Shown here: piece by piece, positions 9,413 through 16,718 of the stretch
Numbering within the stretch: the first letter of the stretch is position 1
How the letters are laid out: each line of letters starts with the position of its first letter
NCBI RefSeq assembly: GCF_024707125.1
Contig: NZ_JANQAH010000002.1
Coordinates: 35,780 to 99,779 of the forward strand
DNA: 64,000 nt
DNA from: Devosia sp.
Lineage (GTDB): Bacteria > Pseudomonadota > Alphaproteobacteria > Rhizobiales > Devosiaceae
Direction of reading: 5' to 3'
Notes under the pieces: generated by a model
The model's database searches: none
Seen by the model: the letters and a program-made list of their open reading frames with translations, nothing else
Told to the model about the DNA's origin: nothing
Translations under genes and position numbers: made by a program

Positions 9413-9479
9413 CGTCATCCCCGCGAAAGCGGGGATCTCATCTTGTACCAGAGGGATTCCCGCTTTCGCGGGAATGACA
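9413..9479. repeat. Palindromic repeat family A, copy 1
   Basis: Two inverted arms, GTCATCCCCGCGAAAGCGGGG and its near complement ending GGGAATGAC, flank an 18-20 base spacer. Each arm is itself a small hairpin with a GAAAG or CTTTC core. The same unit recurs at 22982, 29636 and 44913. Confidence 0.9.
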
Positions 9480-9559
9480 TCCTGCGCGAGTCCCCATGTT
9501 ACCCAGTACCCCCAATGTGCGTTCTTGCGCCGAGCCTCTCCCTGCCCCATCTCTCCGCC

Positions 9560-10117
9560 ATGCTGCTCGACATCAAATTCCTCGACGACGCCACGCGTCC
9601 GCCCGTTCCCGTTCTGGAAAACCTCACCGCGGCCCAGCGCGCGCCCGGCCATCACCTGCGCATGATCCACGATCACCTGCGCGACAACATGGTCACGCTG
9701 GGAAAACTCATCGAGCGCGCCAATGCCCGTCAGGCCACTCTGGCCGACATCGCCGCCGAGACGGACAACATGGCCATGGTCGCCAACTATCGGCGCTTTG
9801 GTAATCTCTGCGGCCAGCACTGCGGCATCGTGAATACCCACCACACGATCGAGGACCACCACCTCTTCCCCGTGCTCGGCCAGCAAGGCCCCGCCTTCAA
9901 GGCCATCGCCGACCGCCTCACGGCCGAGCACATCGTCGTCCACGAATTGCTCGAACGTCTCGTCGCCGCCCTCAACGACCTCGCGGCGGAGCCGAGCGAA
10001 ACCCGCTTTAACGACGCGCGCGAAATCTACCACGCGCTCGAACGCGTGCTGCTCTCCCACCTGGGCTGGGAAGAAGAAGCCATGGGCGATGCATTGGGTT
10101 ATTTCGAGATAATGTAG
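9560..10117 (+). CDS. Hemerythrin-like domain protein
   Basis: This 185-aa predicted four-helix bundle has the spaced iron ligands of bacterial hemerythrin-like proteins: HHLRMIHDHL, then NTHHTIEDHHLFP, then EHIVVHELLERL, and a C-terminal LSHLGWEEE. These proteins bind a di-iron centre and sense or store O2 or NO. The start at MLLDIKF (9560) is chosen because the domain begins shortly after; an in-frame ATG at 9515 is possible and neither has a good ribosome binding site. The gene stands alone between two palindromic repeats. Confidence 0.8.
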   Translation: MLLDIKFLDDATRPPVPVLENLTAAQRAPGHHLRMIHDHLRDNMVTLGKLIERANARQATLADIAAETDNMAMVANYRRFGNLCGQHCGIVNTHHTIEDHHLFPVLGQQGPAFKAIADRLTAEHIVVHELLERLVAALNDLAAEPSETRFNDAREIYHALERVLLSHLGWEEEAMGDALGYFEIM

Positions 10118-10160
10118 GTCAGACGCCGCTTCCGATCGAACCCGACCACATCCCCTCCAT

Positions 10161-10233
10161 CGTCACTACCGGGCTCGTCCCGGTAGTCCATGCGGAGGCG
10201 AGGTGGATTGCCGGGACAAGCCCGGCAATGACG
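10161..10233. repeat. Palindromic repeat family B, copy 1
   Basis: CGTCACTACCGGGCTCGTCCCGGTAG and the opposing arm ending CAAGCCCGGCAATGACG form an inverted pair with a GTCCATGCGGAGG-type spacer. Related units lie at 48212, 54202 and 63571. Confidence 0.85.
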
Positions 10234-10256
10234 ATCGTGGTGTCTGTGCGATCGTC

Positions 10257-11003
10257 CTAAAACAAATCCATCTGCCCGCCACCACCGCCGGCAGCCTTCT
10301 TCACCTTCACCACCACCGGCTCCGGCTTTTCCTCGGTCACTTCCACGATCAACCCGGGATCATCATCCCGCGCCGAATTGACCCGCGTCGACACCGGATG
10401 GAATTTCAACACCCCATCCTCAAGCGGCAGCGCCATCTGCGCCGCGTCCTCGGCACGAACCTCGCGCACATTCAGCCAATCATCGATCTGCTGCCGGCCC
10501 ATCAAGATCGCCGGCATCCGATCGTGCACCACCGAGAGCTGCCGATTGGCCGCCACAGTAATAGTGGCAACACTATCGACCTCCTCGCCCTCCGGCCCGC
10601 TCCAGGTCACATAAAGCCCTGCCAGCGCCATCGGCTCGCCGTCAGCGCGCGTGATGTAATAGGGGCGCTTTTTCTTGTCTGGCCCGGTGTGCCATTCATA
10701 ATAACCGCTCGCCGGCACCACGCAGCGCCCATGCTTCAGCGCATCGCGAAAAGCCGGCTTTTCCCGCATGCTCTCGGCCCGCGCATTGATCAGCAGCGGA
10801 AATTCGCGCGGGTCCTTTACCCAGCGCGGCACCAGCCCCCAGCGCGCAAAATGCCCCTCGCGCCGCCCGCCCTCTTCCCAGATGGCCGCGACCGGCTGGG
10901 TCGGCGCCACATTGTACCGCGGCATCATCGGCAGCGTGTTCAGCAGCTGAAAAAGCTGCGCCATCATTTCGGGCGGCAGGGTCACCGCATAGCGTCCGCA
11001 CAT
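10257..11003 (-). CDS. SRAP/YedK/HMCES-type abasic-site protein with C-terminal clamp-binding motif
   Basis: This 248-aa SOS-response-associated peptidase family protein crosslinks to abasic sites in single-stranded DNA. The active-site set is complete: Cys2 (MCGRY, after Met removal the N-terminal nucleophile), Asn73 (INARAES), Glu103 (SGYYEW) and His160 (VVHDRMPAIL). After the domain a Lys/Val and Gly-rich linker leads to the last five residues QMDLF, which match the bacterial beta-clamp binding consensus Q-L/M-S/D-L-F. No LexA box was found in the 116-base divergent gap to the NUDIX gene. The product probably protects abasic sites at replication forks. Confidence 0.93.
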   Translation of the reverse strand: MCGRYAVTLPPEMMAQLFQLLNTLPMMPRYNVAPTQPVAAIWEEGGRREGHFARWGLVPRWVKDPREFPLLINARAESMREKPAFRDALKHGRCVVPASGYYEWHTGPDKKKRPYYITRADGEPMALAGLYVTWSGPEGEEVDSVATITVAANRQLSVVHDRMPAILMGRQQIDDWLNVREVRAEDAAQMALPLEDGVLKFHPVSTRVNSARDDDPGLIVEVTEEKPEPVVVKVKKAAGGGGGQMDLF

Positions 11004-11119
11004 ATTTTTCTCGCTCGATCGCGACCTCCCCCAGCCTTTGTCGGGAATGAAAGGGGGAATTGAAACTCTTTGAGGTACACTTATGGCCTCGAGTGACGAA
11101 TCGCAAACCAGCTCCGGCC

Positions 11120-11521
11120 ATGACCGACCAACCTAACGCCGCCAGTGTCGGCATCGTACGCCACGGCAAAATCCTGCTTATTAAGCGCGCCTTCGCGCCA
11201 TACCAGAATCTCTGGACCTTTCCGGGTGGCCGCATGGAGCCGACTGAAACCGTCGAGCAATGCGCCATTCGCGAGGTGCAGGAAGAGCTTGGCCTCACCG
11301 TGCGCAATCCGCGCCACGTCATCACCCAGGAGCTTGGCCGCGACGGCACCTATCGCCTCGCCGTCTTCACCACGACCGACTATGTCGGCACGGTAAAACC
11401 GTCCGACGAAATCTCGGACCACAAATGGGTCGATCCCGGCATGCTGATCGCGCTCCGCACCACGTCCCGCCTCGATGACGTGATCAAAGAGTGCTTCAAG
11501 GTTCTGGGCCAAAACTGGTAA
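11120..11521 (+). CDS. NUDIX hydrolase
   Basis: This 133-aa protein holds a complete Nudix box, GGRMEPTETVEQCAIREVQEELGL, matching Gx5Ex7REUxEExGU, preceded by the strand NLWTFP. Such enzymes hydrolyse nucleoside diphosphate derivatives; the FPGGRMEPTET context is like the ADP-ribose / general NDP-X branch. The ATG at 11120 begins the domain. A TTG at 11060 behind a GGGGG run is an alternative that would add 20 residues. It is the first gene of a probable operon with 11530. Confidence 0.9.
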   Translation: MTDQPNAASVGIVRHGKILLIKRAFAPYQNLWTFPGGRMEPTETVEQCAIREVQEELGLTVRNPRHVITQELGRDGTYRLAVFTTTDYVGTVKPSDEISDHKWVDPGMLIALRTTSRLDDVIKECFKVLGQNW

Positions 11522-11529
11522 GAGGCCGC

Positions 11530-11901
11530 ATGCGCGCTTTCCTCCGCCCCGTCATCAGCCTTGTCATGGTGCTCTGCGCCGTCGTGCCGTCCTTCGCCAT
11601 CGACCCGCCCTATCAGCGGCAGATGGAGCGGCTCGCCGAGGTCATGGGCAGCCTCTACTATCTGCAGCCGCTGTGCAAAACCGGCACCGAAGACTGGCGC
11701 GCCCAGATGGCCGAGCTGATCTCGCTCGACGAGCCCGACGAAGACCGCCGCCAGCGCCTCGCCGGGGCCTTCAACACCGGCTATACCGGCTTTTCGCGGC
11801 TCCACCGCCATTGCACCCCTGCCTCGCGCGAGGCGCTGAGCCGCCTGCTCTTTGAAGCCCAGCAGCTCGCCCGCGCCATCCATACGCGCTTTGCCGAATA
11901 G
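11530..11901 (+). CDS. TIGR02301 family exported protein
   Basis: This 123-aa protein starts with a signal peptide (MRAFLRPVISLVMVLCAVVPSFA). The mature part has MERLAEVMGSLYYLQPLC and FNTGYTGFSRLHRHCTPASREA, hallmarks of the alphaproteobacterial TIGR02301 (DUF2385) family. Two cysteines in conserved positions may pair in the periplasm. Function unknown. It starts eight bases after the NUDIX stop, so the two are probably co-transcribed. Confidence 0.85.
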   Translation: MRAFLRPVISLVMVLCAVVPSFAIDPPYQRQMERLAEVMGSLYYLQPLCKTGTEDWRAQMAELISLDEPDEDRRQRLAGAFNTGYTGFSRLHRHCTPASREALSRLLFEAQQLARAIHTRFAE

Positions 11902-11996
11902 GCGGGGCGGGAAAAAGCTGCAATTGCCTACCTCCCGTTAACCTTCGGCTTACTTCTGCCGCGCCAATGGACGGGGTGCGTGCTACGGGATCATGC

Positions 11997-12275
11997 ATGA
12001 GCACCACCAAGTCAATTTTCTCGTCGGCATCTGGCCAGGGCCCGTTTGAACAGGGTCAGGCCGAGCGTCAGATTGCGCTCGAATACCTGGCCGAAGCCTG
12101 GAACGAAGCCGAGGAAGACGGGCTCGAAACCGCAGCCCTCGCCCATGCTTCGCTCTTTGCCGCGCTCGCCACTTTCGTGCGCATGCATGGCGATGAAGCG
12201 ACCGCCGAGCTCATCGCGCAGCTGCCCGACCGTATCCGCACCGGCGAATACAATCTCGAGCGCATTCTCCAGTAA
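11997..12275 (+). CDS. Small conserved hypothetical protein
   Basis: Not recognised. It is a 92-aa acidic, Ala/Glu-rich, helix-prone soluble protein. A polar N-terminus (MSTTKSIFSSASGQ) precedes a helical core, QAERQIALEYLAEAWNEAEEDG and ALAHASLFAALATFV. No membrane segment or signal peptide. The ATG at 11997 is chosen over one at 11967 because the intervening residues are atypical. It is on the same strand as its neighbours, with gaps of 95 and 36 bases. Confidence 0.6.
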   Translation: MSTTKSIFSSASGQGPFEQGQAERQIALEYLAEAWNEAEEDGLETAALAHASLFAALATFVRMHGDEATAELIAQLPDRIRTGEYNLERILQ

Positions 12276-12311
12276 CGAGACCGCTTGCCTAAAATCTCCC
12301 GATCCCTCTCA

Positions 12312-12875
12312 ATGGGGCCGAGGAGATTGCCATGCACCGTCTTTTTCGCCCTTGCCGCCGTCGCCCTTTTCGCGACGCCCGCTCTTGCCCAGGATGCTGA
12401 AGTCTGGCCGGTGCCGGAGATCAGTTCCGATCTCTCCCTGCTTCCCGAACCCGTCCGCGCCAAGCGCGAAGCCCTTATCGCGGCGGCCCGCTCCGGCGAT
12501 ATCGAAGCCCTGCGCCCGATCATGGAAGCCCAGGAGCACCCGCCCACGGTCAGCTATGGCGGCCCCGACGACGCCGTCGCCTATCTCAAGGGCACTTCCG
12601 AAGACGAGAAAGGCCACCAGATTCTCGGCCTCCTGCTCGACCTTCTCGACCAGCCCTATGCCTATTTCCCCGATGGAGAAGGCACGACCTATTATGTCTG
12701 GCCCTATCTCGCCGAGCTCGACCTGGCGACACTGACGCCCGAGCAAACCGTCGACGCCTATCGCCTGCTCGATGCCGACCAGCTCACCGAACTGCAGGAA
12801 TTGCAGGCCTGGTACTATTGGCGCGTCTTCATTAGTAACACCGGCGAATGGACAGCCTTTGTCGCGGGGGATTGA
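12312..12875 (+). CDS. Exported conserved hypothetical protein
   Basis: Not recognised. The 187-aa product has a signal peptide, MGPRRLPCTVFFALAAVALF then ATPALAQ, and a mature part with AKREALIAAARSGDIEALRPIM (ankyrin-like helix pair), YGGPDDAVAYLKG, YYVWPYLAELDLATLTPEQ and a C-terminal WYYWRVFISNTGEWTAFVAGD. The tail resembles alphaproteobacterial periplasmic proteins of unknown role. Start uncertain: a TTG at 12285 would add nine residues. AGGAG at 12320-12324 belongs to an out-of-frame ATG and is misleading. Confidence 0.65.
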   Translation: MGPRRLPCTVFFALAAVALFATPALAQDAEVWPVPEISSDLSLLPEPVRAKREALIAAARSGDIEALRPIMEAQEHPPTVSYGGPDDAVAYLKGTSEDEKGHQILGLLLDLLDQPYAYFPDGEGTTYYVWPYLAELDLATLTPEQTVDAYRLLDADQLTELQELQAWYYWRVFISNTGEWTAFVAGD

Positions 12876-12879
12876 GCCG

Positions 12880-12983
12880 CCCCCACCCTTGATCCCTTCC
12901 CACAAGGGGGAGGGAGACGAAAGAGCCGTGTCATTGAGGCAAGCGCCTCCCTCCCCTTGATGGGGAGGGAATGAGGGTGGGGT
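12880..12983. repeat. CCCTCC/GGGAGG inverted repeat, family D
   Basis: CCCCCACCCTTGATCCCTTCCC and its complement GGGAGGGAATGAGGGTGGGG bound the unit; inside are further inverted arms (AGGGGGAGGGAG and CTCCCTCCCC). This fills the gap between the exported protein and pyrC and may serve as a bidirectional transcription barrier. Confidence 0.7.
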
Positions 12984-13042
12984 GAAGGAGAGCCACGAAG
13001 CAGTGAACCCTTCCCTCCAGGAGGGGGGCGGGCGTGTCCTTG

Positions 13043-14374
13043 TCACGCTTGGGCCGGCAGCGCCTCAAGAAACCGCATCGGCTGCCCCTTGCTCGGCGTC
13101 GTCAGCTCGCCCTGCCACATCACCTTGTGCCCACGCACAATCGTGCCCACCGGCCAACCGGTCACCTCAACCCCATCATAGGGCGTCCAGCCGGCGCGGC
13201 TCTTGATCCACTCATTGGTGATGGTCTCGCGCCGCTTCATGTCGACAATGGTGAGGTCGGCATCATAGCCGACCGCAATCCGCCCCTTGCCGGCAATGCC
13301 AAACAGCCGGTTCGGCCCATGGCTCGTCATATCGACAAAGCGCTGCAGGCTCAGCTTGCCCGCATTCACATGGTCCAGCATGGTCGGCACCAGCGTCTGC
13401 ACGCCGGTCATGCCCGAGTGGCTGGCGGGATAAGCATGGTCCTTTTCCTCGCGCGTATGCGGCGCATGGTCGGAGCCGAGAATATCGGCCACCCCATTTT
13501 CGACACCCTTCCAGATGCCTTCCCGATGGATCTTGTCGCGCACCGGCGGGTTCATCTGCGCATAGGTCCCGAGCCGCGTGTAAGCCGTCTCGTCCAGCGT
13601 CAAATGGTGCGGGGTCACTTCCACCGAGGCCACGTCCTTGTGGTCGGCGAGATAGACGATCTCTTCCTTGGTCGAGATATGCAGCACATGGATGCGCTTG
13701 CCGGTCTTGCGCGCCAGATTGACCAGCCGGGTCGTGCAACTCATCGCCACTTCGGGCGAGCGCCAGACCGGATGGCTCGACGGATCGCCCGGCACGCGCA
13801 GATGCTTGCGCTCTTCGAGCATATATTCGTCTTCCGAGTGAAAAGCGGCGCGGCGCGAAATCGCGCGCAGGATTGCCTCCACACCCGCATCGTCCTGCAC
13901 CAGCAGCGAGCCGGTGGACGAGCCCATAAACACCTTTACGCCCGCACAGCCCGGCAGCTTTTCGAGCACAGCCAGCTCGCCGACATTCTCGTGCGTGCCG
14001 CCGATGTAAAAGGCAAAATCGCAATGCATGCGATTGGTGCCCGCCGCGATCTTGGCTTCAAACGTTTCGCGGGTCGTCGTCAGCGGATTGGTATTGGGCA
14101 TTTCGAACACGCCTGTCACCCCGCCCATGACCGCGCCGAGCGAACCCGTCTCCAGGTCTTCCTTGTGCGTCAGGCCCGGCTCGCGGAAATGCACCTGCGT
14201 ATCGATCACACCGGGCAGGATATGCAGGCCCTTGCAATCAACAACCTCGGCCGCATCGCCCGTGATCGTGCCGAGCGCAACGATCTTGCCGCCCTTCACC
14301 GCAATATCGGCGAGACCTTCGCCATCGTGATTGACCACCGTGGCGTTCTTGAAAATCGTGTCGTACTGCGCCAT
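13043..14374 (-). CDS. pyrC: Dihydroorotase
   Basis: This 443-aa class I-like dihydroorotase forms dihydroorotate from carbamoyl-aspartate in pyrimidine synthesis. It carries VHFREPG, the carbamylated lysine K148 (GVKVFMGSSTG), H180, H233 and the catalytic D303 in LGSDHAPH. The usual HxH at the first metal site reads Q60-V-H62, so the first histidine is replaced by glutamine. The start ATG and length suit the alphaproteobacterial subgroup. It is divergent from ygfZ, with a 69-base gap. Being isolated from pyrB is common but was not tested here. Confidence 0.9.
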   Translation of the reverse strand: MAQYDTIFKNATVVNHDGEGLADIAVKGGKIVALGTITGDAAEVVDCKGLHILPGVIDTQVHFREPGLTHKEDLETGSLGAVMGGVTGVFEMPNTNPLTTTRETFEAKIAAGTNRMHCDFAFYIGGTHENVGELAVLEKLPGCAGVKVFMGSSTGSLLVQDDAGVEAILRAISRRAAFHSEDEYMLEERKHLRVPGDPSSHPVWRSPEVAMSCTTRLVNLARKTGKRIHVLHISTKEEIVYLADHKDVASVEVTPHHLTLDETAYTRLGTYAQMNPPVRDKIHREGIWKGVENGVADILGSDHAPHTREEKDHAYPASHSGMTGVQTLVPTMLDHVNAGKLSLQRFVDMTSHGPNRLFGIAGKGRIAVGYDADLTIVDMKRRETITNEWIKSRAGWTPYDGVEVTGWPVGTIVRGHKVMWQGELTTPSKGQPMRFLEALPAQA

Positions 14375-14443
14375 GTCTGCGGTCTCCGCTGGTTCCGGTT
14401 CAGGGCTGGTTTAGCGGAGGAAAACTCCGTGAGGCAAGGCATC

Positions 14444-15274
14444 ATGACCATTCATCTGCGCAACGACCGCGTTGTTTTTCGCTTCTCCGGTCCCGAAGCG
14501 CATCGCCTCATCAATGATGTCGTGACCGGCGTCATGCCCACCTCCCCCGAAGAACCCGCGAGCCTTTGGGCTCTCCTCTCCCCACAGGGCAAGATTCTCG
14601 CCGAAGGCCTCGCCGGTTGGGCAGAAGACGCGCTCTGGCTCGACGTCCACCAGTCCGTTGCCGACGATTTCTTCAAGCGCATGCGCATGTACCGCCTCCG
14701 CGCCAAGGTCGAGATCGACGATCTCCGCGAAACCCACCGCCTGGGTTTTGCGACCGAAGCCTCCGACCTCTCCCACAAGGACCGCCGCGGCCCCGTCGCC
14801 CTCGGTTTTCGCATTATTGCGCCCGTCGAAGCCACGACCGACTGGTCCAGCGACGACGCCGCCTATCACGCCGCCCGCATTGCCAATGGCATCCTGCACC
14901 AAGGCAACGACTTCCCCGCCAACGACACCTTTGCCCATGACATCGGCATGGACATCCTCGACGGCATCGACTTCGTCAAAGGCTGCTATGTCGGCCAGGA
15001 AGTCGTCAGCCGCATGAAACACCGCGGCACCGCCCGCCGCCGCCCCGTCATCGTCTCCGGCATCGACGCGCCCACCGGCACCCCCGTCATCGCCGGGGGC
15101 CGCGAAGCCGGCACGATCGGCCAGGTCGTCGACGGCAAAGCCATGGCCATCCTCCGCCTCGACCGCATCACCGACATCGCCGCTGCCACGGTGGATGGCA
15201 AACCCGTCACCCTCGCCCTCCCCACCTGGGCGACGTATCAGTTCGGCGAAGCCGTCACCGAAGACGCCGAGTAG
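14444..15274 (+). CDS. ygfZ: YgfZ/GcvT-like folate-binding protein (Fe-S cluster assembly factor)
   Basis: This 276-aa protein has the YgfZ hallmark KGCYVGQEVVSRMKHRG near residue 190 and the preceding FAHDIGMDILDGIDF. The family binds folate, resembles the T protein of glycine cleavage, and helps mature or repair a subset of Fe-S proteins. The N-terminus (MTIHLRNDRVVFRFSGPEAHRLINDVVTG) is standard, and AAGG lies five bases before the ATG at 14444. A much longer open frame extends upstream antisense to pyrC and is an artefact. Confidence 0.93.
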   Translation: MTIHLRNDRVVFRFSGPEAHRLINDVVTGVMPTSPEEPASLWALLSPQGKILAEGLAGWAEDALWLDVHQSVADDFFKRMRMYRLRAKVEIDDLRETHRLGFATEASDLSHKDRRGPVALGFRIIAPVEATTDWSSDDAAYHAARIANGILHQGNDFPANDTFAHDIGMDILDGIDFVKGCYVGQEVVSRMKHRGTARRRPVIVSGIDAPTGTPVIAGGREAGTIGQVVDGKAMAILRLDRITDIAAATVDGKPVTLALPTWATYQFGEAVTEDAE

Positions 15275-15287
15275 CTTCCTGCCGCAC

Positions 15288-15410
15288 ATCCCCCTCCCCA
15301 ACCCTCCCCGCAAGGGGAGGGTGCCGGTTCAGTGGACAAGGCGTGATCCGTGCCAAAACTCGATGCAGCACCTCCCCCTTGACGGGGGAGGCTGGGAGGG
15401 GGTGTCGGTT
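15288..15410. repeat. CCCTCCCC-type inverted repeats, family D/E
   Basis: A first hairpin, CCCTCCCCGCAAGGGGAGGG, and a second, CCTCCCCCTTGACGGGGGAGG, are joined by about 50 bases. The second half, from ACTCGATG through GGGGGTGTCGG, is closely similar to 57004-57066 before smc. Confidence 0.75.
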
Positions 15411-15526
15411 TGACTGGATGTACTGGTGGAAACACCCAGACCTCCCTCACCCTTTCACCATTCCTTCTCGAATCGGACGCATCTGTTAGTGTCACCGCCA
15501 ACAGTCTGCTAACGAACTCGACCCCT

Positions 15527-16144
15527 ATGGCCCGCACAAGCTCACGTGCCTGGCAGCGCATGCTGTCGGGTCGCCGTCTCGATATTCTTGACCCCTCGCC
15601 GGTCGATGTGGAGCTGTCCGACATCGCCCACGGTTTGGCCCGCGTTGCGCGCTGGAATGGCCAAACCATTGGCGATTATCCCTTTTCCGTCGCGCAGCAC
15701 TCCGTCCTCGTGCTCGAACTCTTCCGCGCCTCGAACCCCGAGGCCGCGCCCGCGCACCTTCTCCAGACGCTCCTCCACGACGCGCCCGAATATGTCATGG
15801 GCGACATCATTTCCCCCTTCAAGACGGCGATGGGCGGAAACTACAAGGACGTCGAAAACCGCCTGCTTTCAGCGATCTATCTGCGCTTCTCGCTGCCCGC
15901 GACCCAATCTGTCCCCCTGAAAAAACAGATGAAAAAAGCCGACCAGGAAGCGGCCTATTTCGAGGCCACCAGCCTTGCCGGCTTCGAACCCGCGGAAGCC
16001 ATAAAATTCTTTGGCGAACCGGGCGTTGCGGCTTTCGAAATCGAGCAGTTCGACCGCCTGATCCAGCCCTGGCCGACGCGTGAAGCGCATGATCGCTTCA
16101 TCGCCACTTTCGAGGCCATCGCAGAACTTATCCCCGCCCCCTGA
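15527..16144 (+). CDS. HD-domain phosphohydrolase (YfbR-like)
   Basis: This 205-aa protein has the HD-domain metal ligands in order: VAQHSVLV, then LLHDAPEYVMGDI, then KKADQEAAYFEA with a C-terminal aspartate. The layout matches HD hydrolases of the YfbR / 5'-nucleotidase group used in nucleotide clean-up. ATG at 15527 opens MARTSSRAWQRMLSGRRLDIL, matching relatives; the frame is open further upstream through the repeat but this is unlikely to be translated. A CtrA-type box lies 14 bases after the stop. Confidence 0.85.
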   Translation: MARTSSRAWQRMLSGRRLDILDPSPVDVELSDIAHGLARVARWNGQTIGDYPFSVAQHSVLVLELFRASNPEAAPAHLLQTLLHDAPEYVMGDIISPFKTAMGGNYKDVENRLLSAIYLRFSLPATQSVPLKKQMKKADQEAAYFEATSLAGFEPAEAIKFFGEPGVAAFEIEQFDRLIQPWPTREAHDRFIATFEAIAELIPAP

Positions 16145-16157
16145 ACCCGTGTCAGAA

Positions 16158-16172
16158 TTAACCAAGGCTTAA
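16158..16172. promoter_or_regulatory. CtrA-type box TTAA-N7-TTAA
   Basis: An exact TTAA-N7-TTAA (spacer CCAAGGC) lies 84 bases upstream of the exported protein at 16257 and just downstream of the HD-domain gene. This is the consensus of the alphaproteobacterial cell-cycle regulator CtrA. Confidence 0.5.
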
Positions 16173-16256
16173 GGAAAGGGTCGCTTCGTCGCGTGTGCAT
16201 GGTTACTGATCCGTTAATAGTGTGCGCTCGCACTGGATCAGAATGGGACGCCTGCC

Positions 16257-16718
16257 ATGAACCTGCCGACCCTGCCCTCGCTTTTGAGCCTGATCACAGC
16301 CGCGCTCGTGCTGTCCCTCGCCCCCGCCAGCGCCGATGGCTTCGATCCGAGCAAGCTGCTCATCCTCGACGAGGAGAATGGCGTTCGTTACGAGGATTGG
16401 GTGTCCACCGACCCGCTCGACACGCAGATGATCAAGAAGATCGAGGCCGGGCGGGTGAGCTATGTCACCATCAAGCGCACGTCCACCGGCACCTATTCGA
16501 GTGACGGGATCGACTCGGCCCATGTGCAGTATCCCGGCGTCATCGAACCCGATAACCCACGGAATAATTTCAGCTTTTCAAGCTGGAACAACGGCCAGTG
16601 GACCCGCCTCAAGACCTCTAGCGGCAATTCCTACGTCTCGATTTCCAGCTACAAGACGCATCGCGGCGAGACGCGGACTTCCACCTGCATCTCGACCGCA
16701 AGCTATTGGTATTGCTAA
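16257..16718 (+). CDS. Small exported protein of unknown function
   Basis: Not recognised. The 153-aa product has a signal peptide (MNLPTLPSLLSLITAALVLS ... ASA). The mature domain is rich in Ser, Thr, Tyr and Trp, with SWNNGQWTRLKTSSGNSYVSISS and a C-terminal CISTASYWYC containing its only two mature cysteines, which could form a terminal disulfide. It is preceded by a consensus CtrA box, suggesting cell-cycle-linked expression. Its stop overlaps the convergent SleB gene by four bases. Confidence 0.65.
   Translation: MNLPTLPSLLSLITAALVLSLAPASADGFDPSKLLILDEENGVRYEDWVSTDPLDTQMIKKIEAGRVSYVTIKRTSTGTYSSDGIDSAHVQYPGVIEPDNPRNNFSFSSWNNGQWTRLKTSSGNSYVSISSYKTHRGETRTSTCISTASYWYC

Noticed and set aside
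9413..9479. CRISPR-like repeats
   Set aside because: Repeats are isolated inverted pairs far apart, not regularly spaced direct repeats, and no cas gene is present.
11004..11119. LexA box for the SRAP gene
   Set aside because: No GTTC-N7-GTTC in either orientation in the divergent gap; its family name alone does not make it SOS-regulated.
13034..14443. Long open frame upstream of and in frame with ygfZ
   Set aside because: It is antisense to pyrC, Arg/His-rich and without domain signals; GC-rich DNA gives long empty frames. ygfZ starts at 14444 with a good ribosome binding site.
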